Below, in pieces: positions 36,660-45,238 of a DNA stretch of 64,000 nt. Source of the stretch: Pseudomonas prosekii (GTDB taxonomy: Bacteria > Pseudomonadota > Gammaproteobacteria > Pseudomonadales > Pseudomonadaceae); contig NZ_LT629762.1 of NCBI RefSeq assembly GCF_900105155.1, positions 4,492,501 to 4,556,500 of the forward strand, read 5' to 3'. The stretch's first letter is position 1. Each line of letters starts with the position of its first letter. The translations under genes and the position numbers were made by a program. The notes beneath the pieces are model-generated. The model made no database searches. It was not told the DNA's origin and saw nothing but the letters and a program-made list of their open reading frames with translations.

Positions 36660-36730
36660 TCTTCGCGGGCAAGCCTCGCTCCTACAGAAGATCGCATTCC
36701 CCCCTGTAGGAGCGAGGCTTGCCCGCGAAG
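36660..36730. repeat. REP doublet, GCGGGCAAGCCTCGCTCCTAC family
   Basis: CTTCGCGGGCAAGCCTCGCT and its inverted copy are separated by about 20 bases. Similar doublets lie at 37492 and 63174. Confidence 0.85.
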
Positions 36731-36847
36731 GCGGCCTCAGATTCCGCACATTTTTACTGTTTAAACGCATGCCCCCGCCCGAATACCTCGCAGCGCTGAC
36801 CTGGTGATGAACCGGGACGAGCGCTGCGATTGCGCTGATTCGGGGGA

Positions 36848-37390
36848 TCAGGTCTTCGGCTGATCCTTGCGCACAAAGTGCTGATGCATCTCCGAGGTCA
36901 GGGTTTCGATGCGTTCGGTGAGGCTTTTGGTCATCTCGGTCAGGCGGGTGTTTTGTTCGAGCAATTCCAGCAACTGCGCGGTGTTTTGCGCGGCTTGCGC
37001 CTGACGCTCACTGTTGGCCACGGCCAGCGCTTCGCGGTGTTGCGCGTCGGCATCCGACTGAGCTTTGTCGCGTGCGGCCTGACGCGTCTGCGCCAGCAGA
37101 ATCAGCGGCGCGGCGTATGCCGATTGCAGACTGAACGCCAGGTTGAGCAGGATGAACGGGTACAGATCGAAGGTCGCGACGCCGAACAGGTTCAGGCACA
37201 CCCACAACACCACGATCAGGGTTTGCGCGCCGAGAAACATTGGCGTGCCGAAAAAACGCGCAAACGCTTCGGCGCGCAGGGCAAATTTATCGTTACCAAA
37301 GGTTGGCGCAAGGTGCGCGTGCGGGCGGTGGAAACGCAGATGATCGACGGGTGCGGCGGTATGTTTAGCGTCGGACTTGGTGGAATTCAT
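36848..37390 (-). CDS. DUF1003 family membrane protein
   Basis: A 180-residue protein with two adjacent membrane segments (FFGTPMFLGAQTLIVVLWVC and TFDLYPFILLNLAFSLQSAY, about residues 50-95). These carry the DUF1003 signature YPFILLNL...APLILLAQTRQAARDK. A coiled-coil tail follows (about 100-175, Gln/Glu/Leu-rich). Function is unknown. The ATG at 37390 starts the family-like part, and the upstream extension is not supported. Confidence 0.87.
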   Translation of the reverse strand: MNSTKSDAKHTAAPVDHLRFHRPHAHLAPTFGNDKFALRAEAFARFFGTPMFLGAQTLIVVLWVCLNLFGVATFDLYPFILLNLAFSLQSAYAAPLILLAQTRQAARDKAQSDADAQHREALAVANSERQAQAAQNTAQLLELLEQNTRLTEMTKSLTERIETLTSEMHQHFVRKDQPKT

Positions 37391-37491
37391 GGTGCGCTCG
37401 GCAGGATTCGGGACGTGGGTCACTATAGTCCTGCACGGCATAGTCCTGCTCGGCGGCGGCTTAGCTGAATTGATGTTGAATGAAAGTCAGC

Positions 37492-37557
37492 CTTCGCGGG
37501 CAAGCCTCGCTCCTACAGAGGGATGCGATCCCCGTAGGCGCGAGGCTTGTCCGCGAA
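37492..37557. repeat. REP doublet, GCGGGCAAGCCTCGCTCCTAC family
   Basis: Inverted pair, one copy with two substitutions (GTAGGCGCGAGGCTTGTCCG), next to the end of the frameshifted chemoreceptor. Confidence 0.8.
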
Positions 37558-37592
37558 TGAAACAACTCGGTCTCAAACCCTGCAAACCACCA

Positions 37593-38913
37593 CTATTCGC
37601 CAACCCGCTCATTCGCAAACATGCTCACCGCCTGCACCGCATGGCTCGCGCCGTCACGAATCTGCAAAATCACCGTCCCCGCCTCATTCGCCAATTCAAC
37701 CCCTTGCGCCGCCCGATCGCGGGTGCCGTCCATGCTTTTGATCGCTTGCCGGGTCTCGCTCAGGATCAAGCCGATCATGCTCGAAATCTCCGCCGTCGAA
37801 CCGCTGGTCCGCGCCGCCAGCAGCCGCACTTCGTCCGCCACCACCGCAAAGCCGCGACCTTGCTCGCCGGCCCGCGCCGCTTCGATCGCGGCGTTGAGCG
37901 CGAGCAAATTGGTCTGGTCGGCAATCGCCCGGATGGTATTGACGATGGTGGTGATCTGCTCGGAACGCTCGCCGAGTTGCGCAATAAGGGTTGAGGATTC
38001 CTCGATGTTCGCAGCGATTTCACGCATCTCGCTGGCCGCTTGTTGAATCACTTGCGTGCCTTGCTCGGCGACTTTTCGCGTCTCTACCGAGATGTGATAA
38101 GCCTCGGTCGCACTGCGCGCATCTTCGGCATGTTGCTCGACTCGCGCGGTTACGTCCGAGGCGAATTTGACCACTTTGCACAAGCGGCCGCTGGCGTCGT
38201 ACACCGGGTTGTAGTTGGCTTCGAGCCACACGGTTTGCCCGCGTTTATCGACGCGCTCGAATTGCCCATGGAACAATTCGCCCTGATTCAGTCGGCGCCA
38301 GAAGTCTTGATACGCGCCACTGTTGACCAGCGCTGCGGTGCAGAAAATTCGATGATGTTTGCCCTCGAGCTCGGCGAGGCATGTAACCCATGCGCGTCAG
38401 GAAATTCTGGTTGGCGGTGATGACGTTACCGTTGAGGTCGAACTCGATCACCGCCATCGCGCGGTCAATCGCCTGCAACTTGGCGTTGGATTCGCTTTCC
38501 TGCTGCACTTTGGCCGTGACATCCAGCGCGTACTTCACCACTTTCACCACGCGCCCCGACGCATCCTTGATCGGGTTGTAACTCGCCTCCAGCCAGATCG
38601 GCTGACCCTTGCTGTTGACCCGCTCGAAAGTCCCCGACTCGAACTGACCGTTATTCAATCGCGACCACAACTCGCTGTACTGGCTGCTGCGGGCGAACTC
38701 CGGCGGACAGAATTTGCGGTGCTGCTGACCAATCACCTGCTCGCGTTGATAACCCACAGTCATCAGGAAATTGTCGTTGGCGCGCAGGACGACGCCGTTC
38801 AGGTCGAACTCGATCACCGCCATCGAGCGATCAATCGCCTCCAGGAGGCCGGTTTGGTTGGCGACGGTGTGCTGGAGTATTTCGAGTTCGGATTTATGGC
38901 GATTGAAGAACAT
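37593..38913 (-). pseudogene. Frameshifted double-PAS chemotaxis protein
   Basis: The first frame (38913 to about 38380) encodes PAS domain 1 and the start of PAS 2; reading then leaves frame after [10 protein letters not shown]. The second frame resumes with [13 protein letters not shown] and carries the rest of PAS 2 and the signalling tip [20 protein letters not shown]. One extra base near 38378-38384 explains the break. The total is 1321 bases, exactly one more than the intact paralogue at 6338-7657 (1320). Apart from this point everything is intact, so it is a very recent mutation, a reversible phase switch, or a sequencing error. Confidence 0.85.
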
Positions 38914-39041
38914 GGGCAGTGCTCGAGAAGGTTGGGAACAACGAAGAGTCAGTCCCTATTCCGGCGCCTGCAGGCCGAAAATCCTGGAGATTTTCGGCGA
39001 TGTCTGCTCAATGTCAACGGGTCCGTGGCTGACAGAGCAAT

Positions 39042-39102
39042 ACTTATACAAAACTTCGTAAACTTGTACAAGGAAGCGATTTATTAATATTCTTGTATAA
39101 GT
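39042..39102. promoter_or_regulatory. Repeated decamer between diguanylate cyclase and chemoreceptor
   Basis: ACTTATACAA at 39042-39051, ACTTGTACAA at 39062-39071 and the inverted copy TTGTATAAGT at 39093-39102 (an exact complement of the first). The cluster lies between the stop of the cyclase gene and the start of the chemoreceptor gene, both on the minus strand. It could be a binding site or a weak hairpin; function unknown. Confidence 0.45.
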
Positions 39103-39105
39103 TTT

Positions 39106-40182
39106 TCATGCGGAGATTCGCGTGGTCGCGGCATCAGTCGCAAGGCTGTCGGCGATGCTGATTTTGTTGCGCCCGGTGTTTTTCGCGGTGTACAGGGCTT
39201 TGTCGGCAGCGTTCAGCCATGCCGTCGCGTCGCTGAACGTAGGTTGGTAGGCGGCGAGGCCGATGCTAAGTTTTATCTGCAATTGCGGCACGTGCGGGTG
39301 GCGGTAATTGTTCAGCACTTCGCGCAAGCGCTCCATGATTTCCCCGGCCTGCTGCAGCGACATGTTCGGCAGGATCACGCAGAACTCGTCACCGCCATAT
39401 CGCCCCGCCAGGTCGATGTCGCGCAGACTGCGCCGCAACTCGAAGCTCATTTGGCGCAGCACCGAATCGCCGATGATGTGGCCGTAGCTGTCGTTGATCG
39501 TCTTGAAATGGTCGATGTCGATCAGCGCAATCACCGAGGCAATCTGATTGTGTCGGCTCTGCTGAAACTTGACGTGCAGCAGGTCTTTCCACGAGCCGTG
39601 ATTGAGTAATCCGGTGAGGCTGTCGGTGCGGCTGAGGGCGCTTAACGCGCGTTTGTGCTCGGCGAGTTTGAACGCCAACCGATAACAGACCATTCCGACC
39701 GCCAACGGGTAAATCACCAGGGACGGCAGGCAAGCCCAGACCTGGACCGGTGTCGCCGTCGAGGTAAACGCGATGCCGAACACCGACCAGGCAATCAGCG
39801 CGCCGACGATTTGCGCCAGCGCACCGTGGAGAAATAATCTCGGGCCACCGGCGGCGACGTTGTTCATGGTCATCATCGACAGAATGGTCACGGTGACGAT
39901 CGGATTGAATTGCACGGCCGCCGCCCAGAAACCGCCGCACAGCGAATCGCCGATGATGTTGCGGCGCTCGGCGCGGTAGGGGTAGGGCGAGCGTTTGGCT
40001 ATCTGGTAGGCGACATGTGGCCAGACGAAGCCGTTGACCAACATCAGAATCCACACCCAGCCGGGCATATTCAGTGGATACAGCGCAGCGGTCACACAAA
40101 TGCAGCCGATACCCAGGCCGACGGTTCTGGGCATGTAGATGCGTCGGGCAAATGACAGACCCTTGCCGCGTTGATTTTCCAT
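39106..40182 (-). CDS. Diguanylate cyclase, MASE2-GGDEF
   Basis: Makes c-di-GMP. The 358-residue protein has an N-terminal MASE2 membrane domain (about residues 10-170, opening with RIYMPRTVGLGIG) and a GGDEF domain from about 190. The active-site motif RYGGDEF is intact. The inhibitory I-site RDID lies five residues before it, so product inhibition is expected. The ATG at 40182 has CAGGGAATT upstream; starts at 40203 and 40215 are open but less likely. The AdrA/DgcC type of cyclase controls cellulose or biofilm formation in other bacteria. Confidence 0.92.
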   Translation of the reverse strand: MENQRGKGLSFARRIYMPRTVGLGIGCICVTAALYPLNMPGWVWILMLVNGFVWPHVAYQIAKRSPYPYRAERRNIIGDSLCGGFWAAAVQFNPIVTVTILSMMTMNNVAAGGPRLFLHGALAQIVGALIAWSVFGIAFTSTATPVQVWACLPSLVIYPLAVGMVCYRLAFKLAEHKRALSALSRTDSLTGLLNHGSWKDLLHVKFQQSRHNQIASVIALIDIDHFKTINDSYGHIIGDSVLRQMSFELRRSLRDIDLAGRYGGDEFCVILPNMSLQQAGEIMERLREVLNNYRHPHVPQLQIKLSIGLAAYQPTFSDATAWLNAADKALYTAKNTGRNKISIADSLATDAATTRISA

Positions 40183-40269
40183 AATTCCCTGCGCCAGATT
40201 CATTCTGAAACACATTGCGGTGTTTTATTCAGACTTACCGTTCATCGGTTAAGCGGCGGACATTGTCAT

Positions 40270-40287
40270 TTATTCCAACGGGAATAA
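40270..40287. promoter_or_regulatory. Short perfect inverted repeat before cyclase gene
   Basis: TTATTCC AACG GGAATAA: 7-base arms around 4 bases, 88 bases upstream of the cyclase start. It is a possible regulator site or small hairpin; nothing more can be said. Confidence 0.35.
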
Positions 40288-40340
40288 TCAGTGTCCTTGG
40301 AAGCCATTTAACCAAAGCGCAGCGGCGGCAGGGCGTTGAT

Positions 40341-40949
40341 CTAGAGCTGATAGCAGGCGAGAAACATGTCCATCGCCGACTCGACGACGGTGCTTTGCAC
40401 TTCTGCCGACAGGCCATTCTGGCCCATCGACACCTGAGGCCAGAACGCAAAGGATTTGAGCAAACCCTGCACCTGCTGGGCGGCGAACTCCGGCGCCACC
40501 GCTTTCAAGCGGCCATCGGCCTGGGCGGCACGAATCCACAAGGTCAGGCCTTCTTCGCGTTCGCCCATGCGCGTGATCATGTTCTGCGCGCGCTCGGGGG
40601 AATGGATGGTCGCGGCTATTGCCACGCGCGCCAGATCGAGGAAGTTGTCGTCGCCCATCATCTGCACTTTCGCCATCAGGATGTGGCGCAATTGATCGCG
40701 CAGCGGCTGATCCGGGCTGTAGGGCGTTTCCTGTTCGGCTGTCACCCGCGCCCACAACTGATTGAGGATTTCGGCGAACAACTCTTCCTTGCTGGGGAAG
40801 TGGTTGTACACCGTGCGCTTCGACACGTCGGCGGTGGCGGCGATCTTGTCCATGCTGGTGATGTCGAAACCGTTGGCACGGAACTCGGCAATCGCCGCTT
40901 GGATGATCGCTTCGCGTTTACGGTCGGTGAGGCGCTGTGGAGCTGTCAT
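40341..40949 (-). CDS. TetR/AcrR family transcriptional regulator
   Basis: A 202-residue regulator: helix-turn-helix in KREAIIQAAIAEFRANGFDITSMDKIAATADVSKRTVYNHF (key residues TADVSKRTVYNHF, residues about 38-50) and a helical ligand-binding domain of the AefR-like type. It is divergent from the metallo-hydrolase gene at 41164. Two palindromic sites in the shared promoter (40981 and 41028) are likely operators. Confidence 0.92.
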   Translation of the reverse strand: MTAPQRLTDRKREAIIQAAIAEFRANGFDITSMDKIAATADVSKRTVYNHFPSKEELFAEILNQLWARVTAEQETPYSPDQPLRDQLRHILMAKVQMMGDDNFLDLARVAIAATIHSPERAQNMITRMGEREEGLTLWIRAAQADGRLKAVAPEFAAQQVQGLLKSFAFWPQVSMGQNGLSAEVQSTVVESAMDMFLACYQL

Positions 40950-40980
40950 AAATTGGCTTCGGCAGAAGGGAGGAGAGAAT

Positions 40981-41043
40981 TACACTCGGCAGTTTACTTG
41001 TGCGCGGCTTTGATGCAACCTTGAAACTACACTGTGCAGTGTA
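40981..41043. promoter_or_regulatory. Candidate TetR operators
   Basis: TACACTG TG CAGTGTA at 41028-41043 is a palindrome with perfect 7-base arms. A degenerate copy, TACACTCGGCAGTTTA, lies at 40981-40996. Both are between the tetR-like and metallo-hydrolase genes, 47 bases apart. Confidence 0.7.
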
Positions 41044-41163
41044 ATGTTTCCTTAATCCTGCACCGTGACAAATAGCGTCTTCGGCTGATGCGTGCGTGCC
41101 TTGGCCATTTTATCGCCACAAAGCGAAACCGTTCTTCAAGCGGTTCACTGGAGTCATTCAGCC

Positions 41164-42240
41164 ATGGTCACTTCAACTTCCTCTGCGGACAAAGCGCTTA
41201 CGCCTGAAGCGTCCCGTCAGGTCCAAGGACATTTCCGCAACCACGCGCCGGTGCAGCGCGAGGGCTTGCGCAAAATGCTGCGGATCATGTGGAACATGAT
41301 CTTCCACAAACCGCGCAACACCCGACCAAGCGCAGCCGTGCCGGTACAAACACTGACCCGCGCCGCGTTGCTCGCCGCGCCCAATCACAGCGTCTACCGC
41401 CTCGGCCACTCGACCGTGTTACTGAAATTGCGCGACAAGTTCTGGATCACCGACCCGGTCTTCGCCGAGCGCGCCTCGCCAGTGCAATGGGCCGGCCCCA
41501 AGCGTTTTCACCAACCGCCAATCAGCCTTGAAGAATTGCCGCCGATCGAAGCGGTGATCCTCTCCCACGATCACTACGACCATCTCGACCACCACGCGGT
41601 GCTCAAACTGGCGGACAAAACCAACTACTTCCTGACCCCGCTAGGCGTGGGCGACACCCTGATCAAATGGGGCATCGATGCCGCCAAAGTCCGCCAACTC
41701 GACTGGTGGCAGGGCACGGAAGTCGATGGCATTAGATTCATCGCCACGCCGTCGCAGCACTTTTCCGGGCGCGGCTTGTTCGATGGCAACAGCACGCTGT
41801 GGGCATCGTGGGTGATGATCGATGCCGACAGCCGAATCTTCTTCAGCGGCGACACCGGCTACTTCGACGGCTTCAAACGCATCGGCGAACAGTTCGGCCC
41901 GTTCGACCTGACGCTGATGGAAACCGGCGCCTACAACGTCGAATGGCCGCACGTGCACATGCAACCCGAACAAACCCTGCAAGCACACATCGACCTGAAA
42001 GGCCGCTGGTTGCTGCCGATTCACAACGGCACCTTCGACCTGTCGATGCACGCCTGGTACGAACCGTTCGACCGCATCCTGGCGCTGGCCTGGGAGCGCA
42101 GTGTGTCGATTACCACGCCGCAGATGGGCGAAGCGTTCAACGTGAAATATCCGCAGCGTGGTCAGCCTTGGTGGTCGGAAATGCAAGATCTGGTGGAGGA
42201 AGAAGGTCGTCTCTCGTGTAGCGGCTACAAGTCTGGGTGA
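41164..42240 (+). CDS. Metallo-beta-lactamase fold hydrolase (RomA/NAPE-PLD-like)
   Basis: A 358-residue MBL-fold enzyme. The zinc motif HxHxDH is present as SHDHYDHLD near residue 140, with HSTVLLKL and WITDPVFAERASPVQWAGPKR before it. Downstream it shows FSGDTGYFDGF and LPIHNGTFDLSMHAW. This is the UlaG/RomA/NAPE-PLD-like branch, probable phosphodiesterases. The substrate is unknown. It starts 214 bases from the divergent TetR gene, its probable repressor. ATG at 41164 after CTGGAGTC. Confidence 0.88.
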   Translation: MVTSTSSADKALTPEASRQVQGHFRNHAPVQREGLRKMLRIMWNMIFHKPRNTRPSAAVPVQTLTRAALLAAPNHSVYRLGHSTVLLKLRDKFWITDPVFAERASPVQWAGPKRFHQPPISLEELPPIEAVILSHDHYDHLDHHAVLKLADKTNYFLTPLGVGDTLIKWGIDAAKVRQLDWWQGTEVDGIRFIATPSQHFSGRGLFDGNSTLWASWVMIDADSRIFFSGDTGYFDGFKRIGEQFGPFDLTLMETGAYNVEWPHVHMQPEQTLQAHIDLKGRWLLPIHNGTFDLSMHAWYEPFDRILALAWERSVSITTPQMGEAFNVKYPQRGQPWWSEMQDLVEEEGRLSCSGYKSG

Positions 42241-42352
42241 TTTATCCCACACGATTAACGCCTTGTAGCTGACAGGCGTTTCCTACAACTGCCTTGTAGT
42301 CTTGTGGCGAGCGAATGAATCGCTCGCTTTAAGTCATTCAAGGACGTTTTAC

Positions 42353-43885
42353 ATGAATCACCTTTACAAGGGCCGCATGACGGCTCTGGCACAAGCCGTT
42401 GTGCTGTCGGTCGCCAGCTCTGTTTTCGCCGGTCTGGCCGTCGCTGCTACGGACAGTGACGTGGCGCTCGAATACGCGAGCGTCCATGACCTGTCTGCGC
42501 GAATGGCGCGTAACGAGCTCTCCTCGGTCGAACTGGTCAAGCACCTGCAAGCGCGCATCGCGTCGCTGGACGAGCAGGGGCCGACGCTCAACGCCGTTAT
42601 CGAACTCAATCCCGAAGCTATCGACATCGCTGCTGCGCTCGACAATGAGCGTACGCAAGGTAAAAGCCGCGGGCCATTGCATGGCATTCCGGTGCTGATC
42701 AAGGACAACTTCGATACCGCAGACAAGATGCAAACAACTGCCGGTTCACCCGCGATGATCGGCGACCCGGCTGCCGCTGACGCCTTTGTAGTCAAGCAAC
42801 TGCGTGACGCCGGCGCGGTGATAATTGGCAAAACCAACATGAGCGAATGGGCGTATGTGCGCCAGATGGACTTGCCCAATGGCTGGAGCGGTCGCGGCGG
42901 CCAAGGCAAAAATCCGCACTTGTTGGGCGCAGGAACGTGCGGTTCCAGCTCCGGTTCTGCTGCAGGTGTTGCCGCCGGTTTTGCGCCGCTGGCCATCGGC
43001 ACCGAAACCAATGGATCGATCACTTGCCCGGCATCTGCTAACGGCGTGGTGGGCGTGAAGCCGACATTGGGTTTGTTCAGCCGTTCGGGGATTATTCCGA
43101 TCACCCGCTTGCAAGACACCCCCGGAACCCTGACGCGCACTGTTCGTGATGCAGCGCTGATGTTCAACGCGTTGCAAGGCATCGACGCTGCGGACGCGGG
43201 ATCCAGCGCCGCCCCAGTGGGAATCGATTACACCGCGCTGCTGGCAACGGATGCCTTGCAAGGCAAACGCATCGGCTACCCGACTGCGTACACCGGTCCC
43301 TACGGCCGTGTGTTGGAGCCGGGCCTGGAATTCCGGATGGCATTAACCACGCTCGAAGAGCAGGGCGCGATTCTGGTGCCGTTAACACCTCGATTGCCCG
43401 ATATGCATAACTACTTCAGCGTGCTCATGGGCGGCATGAAACACGATCTGCCCGAGTACCTTGCTACACGCTCCGGTCAGCCGATCCAGACGCTTGCAGA
43501 GTTGATTGAGTTCAACGAGAGCCATCCGGGCGCCGAAGGTTACGGTCAACAGATGCTCAAAGACATCGACGCGCTGGACATGACTTACGCTCAGGCGACG
43601 GAACAGTTCAAAGCGCTCAATTCCAGTTTCCAGCAGGCAATCGATGAGCAACTGATAGAACACAATCTGGACGCCGTCATTGCCGAAGCCGATGGCTATT
43701 CACAGTTTGGCGCTGCCGTTGCGGGTTACCCTGCCGTCACCGTGCCTTCAGGCATGAAGGAGGAAGGGCTGCCCACTTCGGTGTTTTTCTTCGGCACCCG
43801 TTGGAGTGATCCTCAGCTATTGGCGCTGGCCTACAGCTATGAGCAAGCCTCGATGAAGCTTCAGCCCCCGGCTTTCCAAGAGTGA
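42353..43885 (+). CDS. Exported amidase (amidase signature family)
   Basis: A 510-residue amidase. An N-terminal signal peptide (MNHLYKG...VVLSVASSVFAGLAVAA) is followed by the catalytic Ser-Ser-Lys core: Lys in GIPVLIKDNFDTADKM, and the serines in CGSSSGSAAGVAAGFAPLAI and TNGSITCPAS. The remaining length matches full-size enzymes. Signal-bearing members hydrolyse amides in the periplasm; the substrate here is unknown. AAGGACG precedes the ATG. Confidence 0.9.
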   Translation: MNHLYKGRMTALAQAVVLSVASSVFAGLAVAATDSDVALEYASVHDLSARMARNELSSVELVKHLQARIASLDEQGPTLNAVIELNPEAIDIAAALDNERTQGKSRGPLHGIPVLIKDNFDTADKMQTTAGSPAMIGDPAAADAFVVKQLRDAGAVIIGKTNMSEWAYVRQMDLPNGWSGRGGQGKNPHLLGAGTCGSSSGSAAGVAAGFAPLAIGTETNGSITCPASANGVVGVKPTLGLFSRSGIIPITRLQDTPGTLTRTVRDAALMFNALQGIDAADAGSSAAPVGIDYTALLATDALQGKRIGYPTAYTGPYGRVLEPGLEFRMALTTLEEQGAILVPLTPRLPDMHNYFSVLMGGMKHDLPEYLATRSGQPIQTLAELIEFNESHPGAEGYGQQMLKDIDALDMTYAQATEQFKALNSSFQQAIDEQLIEHNLDAVIAEADGYSQFGAAVAGYPAVTVPSGMKEEGLPTSVFFFGTRWSDPQLLALAYSYEQASMKLQPPAFQE

Positions 43886-43947
43886 TCAAACGCCAGTGGC
43901 TCATGCGGCCACTGGCGTAATGGTGTTTGCTTTTGCGCTGCTCGAAC

Positions 43948-44265
43948 TCACTCAACCATCGCATAATCGGCGCGCGCCACCGGGTCCGGCGTCGAGCCTC
44001 TGACGTTCATCCCCCGGCCCGGCGCAAACCCCGGGAAAAACACCAGGCCTTCCGATTCAAACCGATACGCGAGCGTCAGTCGCGTGACATCCAACACATC
44101 GCGGTTGGCCTCGAAACGCTCGATGGCCTGCACCGAAACCCCGGATTCGCGGGACAGCTCGTCAACGCTCCAACCCAGCATTGCTCGGGCTTGAGCGCTG
44201 TGGGCCGGGGTGAATTGAAAAAGGGCGATACGTTCCAAAGTGATTTTCATCGCAGAAGAGGCCAT
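43948..44265 (-). CDS. Helix-turn-helix (XRE-like) protein
   Basis: A 105-residue protein with a Cro/XRE-type helix-turn-helix: QARAMLGWSVDELSRESGVSVQAIERFEANRDV (residues about 26-58; key residues W, ELS, SGVS, E). It lacks a full ligand domain; the C-terminus is Gly/Pro-rich. CGGAGAACACC precedes the ATG. It converges on the amidase gene. Targets are unknown. Confidence 0.8.
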   Translation of the reverse strand: MASSAMKITLERIALFQFTPAHSAQARAMLGWSVDELSRESGVSVQAIERFEANRDVLDVTRLTLAYRFESEGLVFFPGFAPGRGMNVRGSTPDPVARADYAMVE

Positions 44266-44358
44266 GGTGTTCTCCGGGCTCGAGAGTGCTGAGTCAAAAT
44301 GTACTGTGTTTTTGTACAGTTGTTTTGGTCCCGGATCAAATGCATTTTTTGATTTGTG

Positions 44359-45126
44359 CTATTTCGCCGCATCCATCCAGACGGACGGTGCCTGCCCCAG
44401 TACTCGGCGAAACATCGTCGAGAACGCCGCCGGGCTGTCGTAGCCGAAGTCCACGGCGATCCGCGTCACCGGCGTCCCCTCCGCCAGCCGCGCCAGGGCC
44501 AGCACCACACAGGCTTGCTGGCGCCATTGGCTGAAACTCAAGCCGGTCTGTTGGCGGAACAGGCGATTAAAGGTGCGCAGGCTGATGTGCAACTGATCGG
44601 CCCAGTGCTGCGGCGCTTGATGGATATTGGGCTGCCGGAGAAACGTCTGACACAACCCGAGCAATCGCCCTTCAACCGGTAGCGGAATGTGCAACGGCAA
44701 ATGCGCGCTATGAGCCAGCTCATGCAGCAACAATTCCATCAGCACACCGTCGCGGCCGGCCTCATCGTAGGTCAGCGGAACCTCCGCCGCCGCCATCAAC
44801 AAATGCCGCATCAGCGGCGACACACTGATCACCTGGCAGCGACCGCCCAAATCAACCGCCGTCGGCTCAATGTACAAACTTCGTGTACTCACCCCCAGCA
44901 TTAACACCTCATGAGCCACTCCCGCCGGAATCCACACCGCCCGTTGCGGCGGCACCACCCAATTGCCGTCGTGGGTGCTGACCTGCATCACGCCAGTGGC
45001 GCCATACAGGAGTTGCGCCCTTCGGTGTGTATGAAGGGGCAACACATGTCCGTGGGAATAATCCGTACCGATCGCCACCACCGGCCGCGGCGTGTCGTCC
45101 AGCAGATTGATCGAAACATTGCGCAT
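44359..45126 (-). CDS. AraC family transcriptional regulator
   Basis: A regulator of about 255 residues: an N-terminal cupin-like sensor (HVLPLHTHRRAQLLYGATG, then VVPPQRAVWIPAGVAHEV) and a C-terminal double helix-turn-helix (HISLRTFNRLFRQQTGLSFSQWRQQ and VTRIAVDFGYDSPAAFSTMFRRVLG). The start is uncertain: 45126 (MRNVSINL, GGAT upstream) is preferred over 45162. It is divergent from the fused TSUP gene at 45239, its probable target; AraC regulators of this type often sit beside exporters. Confidence 0.88.
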   Translation of the reverse strand: MRNVSINLLDDTPRPVVAIGTDYSHGHVLPLHTHRRAQLLYGATGVMQVSTHDGNWVVPPQRAVWIPAGVAHEVLMLGVSTRSLYIEPTAVDLGGRCQVISVSPLMRHLLMAAAEVPLTYDEAGRDGVLMELLLHELAHSAHLPLHIPLPVEGRLLGLCQTFLRQPNIHQAPQHWADQLHISLRTFNRLFRQQTGLSFSQWRQQACVVLALARLAEGTPVTRIAVDFGYDSPAAFSTMFRRVLGQAPSVWMDAAK

Positions 45127-45238
45127 CAGGCGATATCCAGCAGTTGGCGTAAACGCGAACATTATTGGCTGACTTGCTGACGCAGGCCAAGCGGCACCAC
45201 TTTATCGTCGACCGCTCCCCACCATTGGACGCTGCGCG

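Noticed and set aside
38974..38998. Hairpin GCCGAAAATC / GATTTTCGGC as terminator
   Set aside because: It lies upstream of the chemoreceptor start without a T run in either direction. It could be an operator, but nothing supports a specific role.
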